Assembly: GCA_016210115.1 (NCBI GenBank)
Contig: JACQUW010000363.1
Location: 23,266 to 87,265 of the forward strand
Source: Deltaproteobacteria bacterium
Lineage (GTDB): Bacteria > Desulfobacterota > Binatia > UBA9968
Length of the DNA stretch: 64,000 nucleotides
Reading direction: 5' to 3'
Each line of letters starts with the position of its first letter. The stretch's first letter is position 1. The position numbers and the translations under genes are program-made. Below the pieces are notes generated by a model. It made no database searches. It was not told where the DNA came from and saw only the letters and a list, made by a program, of their open reading frames with translations. Shown in pieces: positions 8,472-15,462 of this stretch.

Positions 8472-9626
8472 ATGGATTTTAATTTACCTGAAGAACTTCA
8501 GATGCTGAAGCAAACCGTGCGGCGGTTCGTGGATCAGGAACTGATACCGAACGAGATGCAAAGCTGCGAGGGAAATGAGCTGAAACCCGAATTTCGCGAG
8601 AGGTGGGAAAAAAAGGCGCAGGATATGGGGCTCTGGCTGCTGGATGTACCGGAGGAGTATGGCGGCGCCGGACTCGGAGTGCTCGCGAAGCTGGTTGTCT
8701 GGGAAGAGTTCGCGCGGACGGTAGCCCTTCCCTCACGCGGCGAAGGGATTACGGGTCCTGAGATACGGCCGATCCTCTATGCTCTGAATGACGAGCAGAA
8801 GCAGCGCTTTTTTTATCCCATTCTTAGGGGTGAGAAGCGTCTCTGCTTCGCCCAGACGGAGCCGGACGCGGGATCCGATCCGGGTTCGATGAAAACACGG
8901 GCTGTTCGACGGGGCGACACCTATATCGTCAATGGCGTCAAGCGGTTCATCACTGCCGCGGACAGGAGCGATTTCGCGCAGCTCATGGTCCTCACCGATC
9001 CGGCCAAAGGCTCGCATGGCGGTATCTCCTGCTTGATTGTCGATATGAAGTCACCGGGCGTAAGCATCACGGCCAAATACAAAACTATTATGGGGGACGA
9101 GCCCTGTGAAATTGTTTTCGAAGACTGCAAGGTGCCGGTGGCAAACCTGGTGGGGAAGGAGGGCGAAGGCTTCAAGCTTGCGCAGAAATGGCTCGGGTTG
9201 GGCCGGCTAAAGCATGGAGCCAGGGGTCTCGGCGTCGCCGAGCGGTGCATCGAATTGGGGACGAGGTATGCGAAGCAGCGTGTGACGTTTGGTAAACCGT
9301 TGTCCGAGAGACAAGCTATTCAGTGGAAATTAGCGGATTCGTTTGTGGAGCTTCATGCCGCGCGTTTGATGGTCTACCACGCCGCATGGAAATACGACCA
9401 GGGGGAAGACGTCCGCAATGAAGCTTATATGGCGAAACTCTACGCTGATGAAATGTCGTTCCGGGTGGTCGACAGAGTGCTGCAGATACATGGCGGCATC
9501 GGTCTGACGCTGGACCTGCCTTTGGCGAAGTGGTTTGTGGATCAGCGGAGCAGGCTTATCACCGAAGGGGCGGTTGAGGTCATGCGCATGGTGATCGCCC
9601 GGCACGTGCTGAAGCAGTACAACTAA
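8472..9626 (+). CDS. Acyl-CoA dehydrogenase
   Basis: FAD-dependent acyl-CoA dehydrogenase of normal length (384 residues), which introduces the alpha-beta double bond in an acyl-CoA. Domains follow the usual order: helical N-terminal domain, beta middle domain with the flavin/substrate signature CFAQTEPDAGSDPGSMKTRA, and C-terminal helices with QRVTFGKPLSERQAIQWKLA and QIHGGIG. The likely catalytic base is Glu365 in RLITEGAVEV, at the usual YEGTSE place. It lies about 100 bases after a crotonase gene, so the two could act in one beta-oxidation-like route. Filler repeats border the gene on both sides. Chain length or branched specificity cannot be told. Confidence 0.93.
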   Translation: MDFNLPEELQMLKQTVRRFVDQELIPNEMQSCEGNELKPEFRERWEKKAQDMGLWLLDVPEEYGGAGLGVLAKLVVWEEFARTVALPSRGEGITGPEIRPILYALNDEQKQRFFYPILRGEKRLCFAQTEPDAGSDPGSMKTRAVRRGDTYIVNGVKRFITAADRSDFAQLMVLTDPAKGSHGGISCLIVDMKSPGVSITAKYKTIMGDEPCEIVFEDCKVPVANLVGKEGEGFKLAQKWLGLGRLKHGARGLGVAERCIELGTRYAKQRVTFGKPLSERQAIQWKLADSFVELHAARLMVYHAAWKYDQGEDVRNEAYMAKLYADEMSFRVVDRVLQIHGGIGLTLDLPLAKWFVDQRSRLITEGAVEVMRMVIARHVLKQYN

Positions 9627-9665
9627 TTAATTCGGATTTCGCAATTCGGATTGCGGAATTAATCT
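9627..9665. repeat. TTCGGATTTCGCAATTCGGATTGCGG filler repeat
   Basis: Imperfect palindrome built from the same CGGATTTCG/CGGATTGCGG words as 8372-8412, lying right after the acyl-CoA dehydrogenase stop. The gene is therefore bracketed by related filler repeats. Confidence 0.55.
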
Positions 9666-9706
9666 TTTTCAGGCGGCGCCGGTTTGCTTTCGGGTAAGGA
9701 GCGGAG

Positions 9707-10177
9707 ATGAGCGGAGAAGACCCTATTGAAGGTATTCAGTTTCGCATCCGGCACACGATGCTGCCGGTAAGCGACCTTGATCGGACCATCGATTTTTACA
9801 CCCGCCTTTTCGGAATGGACGTCATGCGACTGCGGGAACAGCCCGGAGAGCGAGTCGGCTATCTGGGCTACGGCTGCGAGGATGAGGGCCCGGCGCTTGA
9901 GCTCATCCAGACCGGCACGCCAGGCCAGCGGGGGCAAATGCCCCCGTGGGCAGGCCATGTCGCCATTTACGTCTCAGATCTTTACAAACTGTGCGAGATC
10001 TTAAGGCGCGAGGGAGTGAAATTTATAACTGAGCCTGGCCCCGTCCGTCCCGGAAGCCAGGATCATGTCGCGTTCATTAAAGATCCCGACGGTTATACCC
10101 TTGAGCTCACCGAGCGGCACACGCTCACCGGGCCACCGCTGAAACGTTCCTATCGGGGGAGTTCCCCGGATGAATAG
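9707..10177 (+). CDS. Glyoxalase I-like (VOC superfamily) metalloenzyme
   Basis: Vicinal-oxygen-chelate protein of 156 residues with the two beta-alpha-beta-beta-beta units of glyoxalase I. The four metal ligands of lactoylglutathione lyase can be placed: His16 (RHTMLPVSD), Glu65 (PALELIQ), His84 (GHVAIYV) and Glu133 (GYTLELTE). The segments DRTIDFYTRLFGM and FIKDPDGYTLEL are typical of GloA. It would convert the methylglyoxal hemithioacetal to lactoyl-thiol, or a related glyoxal adduct. A ribosome-binding site (AAGGAG) lies before the ATG. It ends a plus-strand run of acyl-CoA genes, so another VOC reaction on a pathway intermediate is possible. Confidence 0.85.
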   Translation: MSGEDPIEGIQFRIRHTMLPVSDLDRTIDFYTRLFGMDVMRLREQPGERVGYLGYGCEDEGPALELIQTGTPGQRGQMPPWAGHVAIYVSDLYKLCEILRREGVKFITEPGPVRPGSQDHVAFIKDPDGYTLELTERHTLTGPPLKRSYRGSSPDE

Positions 10178-10282
10178 TGAGAATTCCTGAAAACCAAGGA
10201 ATGCGCGCAAGCAGCTTTGGAACAGTGGTAGGTGGCCGGAATAAAGCAGCAGCAACTTCTAAGTGGCCGTCCCGAATTCAAC

Positions 10283-10579
10283 TCATCGCGCTTTGTCTGT
10301 TTCGCCCGAAGGAAGTGTCTCAAGGAACTCTTTTATGCGGATTTCCTGTTCCTCTCTCAAGATGAGTTCTTCCAGATGTTCGAGCGCTCCTGTCGAGAGC
10401 TGAATTACAAACTTATCATTGGGCTTAGAATTTTCTCGTCTATGCGCCTTTCTGATCGCGTCCGCGATTTCCGCGACCGCAGCCCGGCGGTCGGTTGACT
10501 TGATCTTTTCCTTTCCACCAACGATTTTCTTCTTGGCGGAGACCCAGAGCTCTCTAGCTCTTGCAAAAATGGACGTCAT
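10283..10579 (-). CDS. Small hypothetical protein, 98 aa
   Basis: Not recognised. Charged, mostly helical small protein with no signal peptide or membrane span. A basic N-terminal half (KKKIVGGKEKIK) is followed by an acidic helix (ALEHLEELILREEQEIRIKE). A good ribosome-binding site (AAGGAG, 7 bases before the ATG) supports it as a real gene. It stands alone on the minus strand between a glyoxalase gene and an amidase gene, facing away from the amidase, so no partner is apparent. Confidence 0.65.
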   Translation of the reverse strand: MTSIFARARELWVSAKKKIVGGKEKIKSTDRRAAVAEIADAIRKAHRRENSKPNDKFVIQLSTGALEHLEELILREEQEIRIKEFLETLPSGETDKAR

Positions 10580-11074
10580 GTTCGTGCTCCTTTGCTTTCG
10601 TAACAGCCTTATTCTGTTTGGTGACCCAGCGCGATTGCGGCTACTAAGGAAATTAACCCGATCCGAAATTCTTTCCGAGGCCGAGGATTCAGAGATCCCT
10701 GAACCAACGGTCCCAAAGTTTAAGAATCGATTATTTCCTACTCACCTGAAGGTGCTTCTACGAACTGTTCGATCATAAGAATCTCTAGGCAAAAACCTCG
10801 TATTGCGTCGGTTCTTTTTTTGGATCGCGGTTAACACCTTAAGGCGCGTCTTTGCCGCATTCGCGGGGAAGAAAAAGGGGCGAGTCGAAAACGCCCGGAT
10901 ACACTGTATACTATTCTTGTCGCTCCACAAAATCAGCCAGTTAGGAACGGATTCCGGTTTGGCACTGGCCTAGTCGGCTGCGGCCGGGAGGCCTGGCCCT
11001 TCGCTCACTTTCATGGTCAAGGGTCGTTTTTCCAGACGATGAATATTCCCATCAACTCGAAAAAAGGAAGCTCC
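10580..11074. other. Intergenic region between divergent genes, no gene seen
   Basis: About 495 bases separate the divergently transcribed 98-aa gene and the amidase gene. Short open frames on both strands lack ribosome-binding sites and family features. It presumably holds both promoters, but none stands out. Confidence 0.5.
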
Positions 11075-13150
11075 ATGCGTTACCAAACATCGAAGCTCCT
11101 GGCGCGGATCCTGACGCTTTGTGCACTCCTCGCATTTCCGGGAGAATTCTTCCCCGCCGTTGACAAGTCGCGTTTTCACTTAGAGGAGGCGACCATCGCC
11201 GATGTCCACCGCGCCTTTAAGTCCCGGCGGCTGACGGCCACGCAATTAGTTAATCTTTATCTCAAGCGCATCGAAGCATACAACGGCAGGTGCGTAGCAG
11301 GAGAGGTGGATCCGGCCACCGGCTTACAACTTGGGACGATTGAGCCGATCGAAAACGCGGGGCAGATAAACGCGCTGATGACCTTGAATATCAGGGGAAA
11401 GCGCTCCGAGACTGACCGGGTGGACAATGATCCCAACATGCCGGATGCGCTGGAAGTCGCCAGGTCTCTCGATGCCTATTTCACGCGAACAGGCAAATTC
11501 GCCGGGCCGCTTCATGGCATACCCGTCGCCATCAAAGATCAGTTCGACACTTTCGATATGCGAACCACGAGTGGCGCTGCGGCCCCTTATGCGAATGATC
11601 GCCCGCCGAGGGATGCAGAGGTCGTTGCCAGGCTGAGAAAGGCAGGCGCCGTCATTCTTGCGAAAGCGAATATGGGAGAGTACGCGGTGGGTGAGCGGAG
11701 CACCTATGGCGGAACCACCTGTAATCCGTACGACACGACTCGAAGCCCGGGGGCCTCCAGCGGAGGCTCGGCCGCCTCTGTCGCGGCCAATCTTGTCATG
11801 TGCGCAATCGCTGAAGAAACGGGGTCGTCGACGCGAAATCCAGCGTCGAACAACGGATTGATCGCGATCGTTCCAACTCATAGTCTGGTCAGTCGCGCCG
11901 GCTTGGTCCCTGCGTCCCTGACCAATGATCGGCCGGGCGTGATCTGTCGAACCGTCAAAGACGCTGCGACGGTGCTGAGCGTACTCCCCGGGTACGACCC
12001 AAAGGATCCGGTTACGGCCGCTATGGGGCAAACGCCTCGCGATCCCTACGAGAATTTCGCAACGCAAAAAAACCTTAAGGGATTTCGTATCGGAGTCTTG
12101 AGGGAATTCATGCAAGCGCATACCAAAGCTGATGGCGAGAGTGTTCGTGTCGCAGATCAAGCCATCGCGGATCTGGCTAAGGCAGGCGCGGAGATCATTG
12201 ATCCGGGACCGAACGGCCAGTTGTTCAAGGACGCGATCGCGGCGTTGGTTCCTTCCCATTACACGTCGGTCTTAATATCGACGTTCAAGGAGGCGCTCGC
12301 GGGGAGTTCGATCGTGCAAAAGGCTCTGGACATTACGTCAGATCCGCAACGGTTACCGCCTGACGCCACATTACGTACCATTGTGGAGGTTGAGCCGCGC
12401 GCTTCTGGCGAACTCCAGTTTGCTTTGAACCGTTACCTTCGCGAGCGAGGCGACGCCAACATCCGAAGTATCAGGGACCTGCTTGAGAAGTCTACTTTTT
12501 ATGATCATCCGTCTCTCGAGTGGGGCACGGCTCCGCCCAAATCGCGGTTGGAGAGTGCCGTCATCCTCACTGAAACACTTAGAAGAAAAGACGACGGCAG
12601 CCTGTTGGTGCGTAAGACTCCCATTGCGACGCTCGATATTCAGGAGTGGCATGCTAAAAGAACGGTCCTTCAGATGCTCGTGCTTAAGGTCATGGCTGAT
12701 TACAAGCTGGATGCCCTGGTATATCCAACCAAGACACTGACCGCTCCGCTCCTCGGAGCGCCCGAAGAGCCTCCAGTTATAAAATCGGCCCGGGAAACTG
12801 TCACCGTCATGGTCGATGGCGTGGAGTACGTCACCGAGTTAGAGCGATTCCTTGACGCGCGCAATCACCACGCGTGGAGGCTGAGCCCGTTCAGCGGATT
12901 ACCGGCCATCGCGGTTCCCGCAGGATATGCGCGGGAAGCTTATGATCGGGCTCCGGTTAAAGCCGCGGATGGAAGCGTGAAGGCCGGAGAGCTGGTCGGT
13001 CCGAAGGCAGTCAATCTTCCGTTAACAATTGAATTCCTGGGCAGGCCCTTTAGCGAGTCGACGCTTGTGAAGATCGCGGCGGCGTACGAAAACTTAACTC
13101 GTCACCGTCGCCCACCCAAAGCTTTTCCTCCGCTGCCAGGCGAGCCTTGA
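11075..13150 (+). CDS. Secreted amidase-signature family enzyme
   Basis: Amidase-signature hydrolase of 691 residues, longer than the usual 450-550. The catalytic Lys-Ser-Ser triad is visible: Lys154 in VAIKDQFD, Ser232 in SPGASSGGSAAS and nucleophile Ser252 in TGSSTRNPAS. The start at 11075 is chosen because AAGGAAG lies just before it and the sequence then begins with a signal peptide (hydrophobic ILTLCALLAFPG); an in-frame ATG at 11039 would add 12 polar residues. The extra length is an insertion of roughly 60 residues before the triad Lys and a long region before the C-terminal FSGLPAIAVPAGY block. It probably hydrolyses an amide or ester outside the cytoplasm; the substrate is unknown. 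Confidence 0.9.
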   Translation: MRYQTSKLLARILTLCALLAFPGEFFPAVDKSRFHLEEATIADVHRAFKSRRLTATQLVNLYLKRIEAYNGRCVAGEVDPATGLQLGTIEPIENAGQINALMTLNIRGKRSETDRVDNDPNMPDALEVARSLDAYFTRTGKFAGPLHGIPVAIKDQFDTFDMRTTSGAAAPYANDRPPRDAEVVARLRKAGAVILAKANMGEYAVGERSTYGGTTCNPYDTTRSPGASSGGSAASVAANLVMCAIAEETGSSTRNPASNNGLIAIVPTHSLVSRAGLVPASLTNDRPGVICRTVKDAATVLSVLPGYDPKDPVTAAMGQTPRDPYENFATQKNLKGFRIGVLREFMQAHTKADGESVRVADQAIADLAKAGAEIIDPGPNGQLFKDAIAALVPSHYTSVLISTFKEALAGSSIVQKALDITSDPQRLPPDATLRTIVEVEPRASGELQFALNRYLRERGDANIRSIRDLLEKSTFYDHPSLEWGTAPPKSRLESAVILTETLRRKDDGSLLVRKTPIATLDIQEWHAKRTVLQMLVLKVMADYKLDALVYPTKTLTAPLLGAPEEPPVIKSARETVTVMVDGVEYVTELERFLDARNHHAWRLSPFSGLPAIAVPAGYAREAYDRAPVKAADGSVKAGELVGPKAVNLPLTIEFLGRPFSESTLVKIAAAYENLTRHRRPPKAFPPLPGEP

Positions 13151-13252
13151 CGGCAGAGAGTACAGGCCTGTCCTGAGCGGCGTCGATCCACTCCCGTCAC
13201 GACAAGAGTTAGCCAAGAATCTTATGTTAGGGCCGTTTTTCTTCGCGGCTCT

Positions 13253-14302
13253 TCAGAGTATCTGCTCTGCCACCTCTACCCGCAGAAGCGAACGCACGTT
13301 TTCAATCTGGTTTATGATAGTCGCAGTGGAAGAACCGGCGAATAGCAGCCCCACTGCCACATTGTCCACCGTGGTCACCAGTGAACCAGAGTCACCGCCA
13401 GCAGAGATATTTGTGGTTACGATTTGGTCTTTGAATCGCGCCACCTTCCCGCCACCGTAGCCCACATCGATCGTGGCGTTGATCGCGGTGATTCGGCCGA
13501 TCGTGTAGTTCGTGGTGCGTCCGGTCTTTTGGACGATCGTGCCTACCGTCACGTTCGCTTTCCGCCGCCAGCCTCGCACATAGCCAATCCAGTAGATTTC
13601 CCGATCCAGGTCGTGGAACTCCCCGGCAGCAACAGCTGCGTCGACGAGGTTGTTATGCATGGCCAGGGGGACCGGCGGATTAAAAGTGATGGAGATGAAC
13701 CGGCTCAGACGGGCAATGCGGTCTGCTGGGTCGGTCCCGCCGTCGAACGGTCCTGGTTGCAGTATCGGGTCGCCCAAGGCGGCATCGTTGCTGTTAGCCA
13801 GCACGTGGTTGTTGCTGAGGATGTAGTAGCGCGGGGGAACACCAATGCCGTGAGCAGGCGGGCTGACCGTACCCCCCGGCAGGATGTCGTACACGCAGGT
13901 TGCGATGGTGCCTGCCGTGATCTTAAAGTGTCCCACGCTATAGCCGCTTTCGGCTGGACGGATACGCTTGGCAAGGGTTTGGGATGAGACTGGCGGTGGC
14001 TCGCCGCCTCCTGCAAAAGGATAACCGATAGCGAGGACATCGGTTTGCATATCGGCAAGTTTTTCTGGCGTTAAGTCAGCCGAGCTCAACTGCCCCCTCT
14101 CCACCTTGTGGGTCACCAACACCACCAGAGCGGGCTCGCCTGTGGGCTGCCCATTCTTCCACTTGACTCCCGCCCCTATGCCGACGACATTCTGTCTTAC
14201 TCTTTCAGGAGCCAACAACTCTTCAACGGCCGGACCGAGCGCTCTTTGCACCTCTGCCAAGGCCGTTTCTGCCAACATCATCTTGCTCTCGTCTTGTTTC
14301 AT
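13253..14302 (-). CDS. Trypsin-fold serine protease with N-terminal GIG-THKV domain
   Basis: Likely S1-type (chymotrypsin fold) peptidase, 349 residues from the ATG preceded by AAAGGAG. The triad can be proposed from motif context: His166 in SNNHVLAN, Asp221 in NNLVDAAVA and Ser305 in SAGGDSGSLV. Residues about 35-95 form a separate small domain (NVVGIGAG, then VVLVTHKV, then TDVLAIG) that also occurs as the free 74-residue protein encoded just upstream. A GTG at 14377 with a weaker GGAGA site would add a Lys-rich 25-residue leader. No classical signal peptide is seen. It is the last gene of the minus-strand unit headed by the c-di-GMP riboswitch. An inactive trypsin-like scaffold is the alternative. 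Confidence 0.78.
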   Translation of the reverse strand: MKQDESKMMLAETALAEVQRALGPAVEELLAPERVRQNVVGIGAGVKWKNGQPTGEPALVVLVTHKVERGQLSSADLTPEKLADMQTDVLAIGYPFAGGGEPPPVSSQTLAKRIRPAESGYSVGHFKITAGTIATCVYDILPGGTVSPPAHGIGVPPRYYILSNNHVLANSNDAALGDPILQPGPFDGGTDPADRIARLSRFISITFNPPVPLAMHNNLVDAAVAAGEFHDLDREIYWIGYVRGWRRKANVTVGTIVQKTGRTTNYTIGRITAINATIDVGYGGGKVARFKDQIVTTNISAGGDSGSLVTTVDNVAVGLLFAGSSTATIINQIENVRSLLRVEVAEQIL

Positions 14303-14456
14303 GGTATTTGCTCCTTTCTTTTTTGGGGCTTTGGGAGGAGTTTTGACTTTCGTAGGACCTTTTCGTTTCTTTCTCACGGGTATTCTCTCCGTAACTACTC
14401 AGCATGGACACGACATCTGCTGAACTACCGGGACGTGTGCGTCATTCTTATTGTTA

Positions 14457-14681
14457 CTAGGTTTGCGCCTGCACGACACCGATTTCTTCTACGTCAGTGT
14501 CATATTCCTCTAACCTCTTCGGAACCACCTCCTGTGGCTGCAAGGCAGACTCTGGCACCTTATGCGTCACAAAGACTTTAATGACTTCCTTCCCGCCCTT
14601 TTTCCCAATGCCAACGCCCGTGACATTGGGCAACCGCATGAGTTGCTCTTCGTGCTTCGTCTTCACGGCCTCAATGCTCAT
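14457..14681 (-). CDS. Free-standing GIG-THKV domain protein, 74 aa
   Basis: Small protein that is essentially one domain, with the core NVTGVGIGKKGG, VFVTHKVPESAL and TDVEEIG. The same pattern, in the same order and spacing, forms residues 35-95 of the protease encoded 155 bases downstream. The start at 14681 is set by a near-perfect ribosome-binding site (AAGGAGGTGATAG); an upstream GTG-type extension is less likely. The shared domain suggests it may bind the protease or its substrate, for example as an inhibitor, chaperone or adaptor, but that is inference. I know of no assigned function for the isolated domain. Confidence 0.75.
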   Translation of the reverse strand: MSIEAVKTKHEEQLMRLPNVTGVGIGKKGGKEVIKVFVTHKVPESALQPQEVVPKRLEEYDTDVEEIGVVQAQT

Positions 14682-14818
14682 TTCTATCACCTCCTTTCCA
14701 TTCAACGCGCGTCTCACCCCGCGCCGCTGCTAAGCGAAACTTTTAATTCCGAACACGACCCCTTACCACCTGTGAAACGTACCCACCAATCTCGGGCGCT
14801 GCAAAATTCTCCCCTCGC

Positions 14819-15124
14819 TCACTGGACCCGGCGAAAGAAACGGGTGAGCAAAAGAGCCTCCGCATCGCGCACATCCACACATTGGACGGAGCGAGCGCCA
14901 GAGAAGTGATACTGCCGGCCGGTCGCCGGGCCCCGCACGAGAATGGGCGACTTCTCTAAATAGCGAATGGTCACCAGAGAGTAAGGAGACACCATCGACC
15001 CTTGAGTCTGTTGGTCTATACTCGGAATCTGTCGACTATTCGGTGCGAGTTGCGTCATAGCCGCCCTTGTCTCCGGCAGCGGAGTGCTGTTGAGGCTCGC
15101 TCGTTTCTGGCCGCAGCATCCCAT
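14819..15124 (-). CDS. Small phage-like hypothetical protein, 101 aa (MGCCGQK...)
   Basis: Begins MGCCGQKRASL. Its C-terminal half carries SPILVRGPATGRQYHFSG followed by VDVRDAEALLLTRFF, a pattern I associate with small unannotated proteins in phage-derived gene clusters. A strong ribosome-binding site (AAGGAGGTGAGGGCT) sets the ATG. The gene begins 89 bases inside the end of the DUF1360-like gene, in another frame, which suggests tight translational coupling. The twin Cys after Met-Gly is unusual and could be a lipidation or metal site. Function unknown. Confidence 0.6.
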   Translation of the reverse strand: MGCCGQKRASLNSTPLPETRAAMTQLAPNSRQIPSIDQQTQGSMVSPYSLVTIRYLEKSPILVRGPATGRQYHFSGARSVQCVDVRDAEALLLTRFFRRVQ

Positions 15125-15458
15125 AGCCCTCACCTCCTTCCTTTGCTTGAGAAACCGGCTGAATGACCACCGGTTGCTGACCTATACGCTCCAAGAGACA
15201 AGCCGCGCCGGAGACGGCCAGCCAGGTGACCAGCAGATCCAGTGGTTTTCTGGCCACCAACAAAGCCATCGGTGCTGCGATCCAGAAGCTAAGACAATGA
15301 AAGCAATCCATTAGCTTGCCGGAAAATCCTGCGCCCAGACGCGCTCGGTACCGTGCGATCAGGTCGGCAGGGCCGTCCTCGCGTGCCAGCAGGTGCGTGA
15401 CGCGCCAGGTAGCGAGGACGGCCAGCAAAAACCGAGGCCAGAAATCCAACTCACTCAT
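15036..15458 (-). CDS. DUF1360-like small membrane protein, 140 aa
   Basis: Membrane protein with about three hydrophobic spans. The start MSELDFWPRFLLAVLATWRV followed by THLLAREDGPADLIARYRARLG and then LMDCFHCLSFWIAAP matches the pattern I recall for DUF1360, a small integral membrane family with a conserved CxxC-like CFHC. The ATG at 15458 lies 4 bases after the stop of the 786-aa gene, so the two are probably translationally coupled. The C-terminal 40 residues are polar and overlap the next gene. Function unknown; it could anchor the Cys-rich protein or a partner in the inner membrane. Confidence 0.65.
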   Translation of the reverse strand: MSELDFWPRFLLAVLATWRVTHLLAREDGPADLIARYRARLGAGFSGKLMDCFHCLSFWIAAPMALLVARKPLDLLVTWLAVSGAACLLERIGQQPVVIQPVSQAKEGGEGYGMLRPETSEPQQHSAAGDKGGYDATRTE

Positions 15459-15462
15459 AGCG

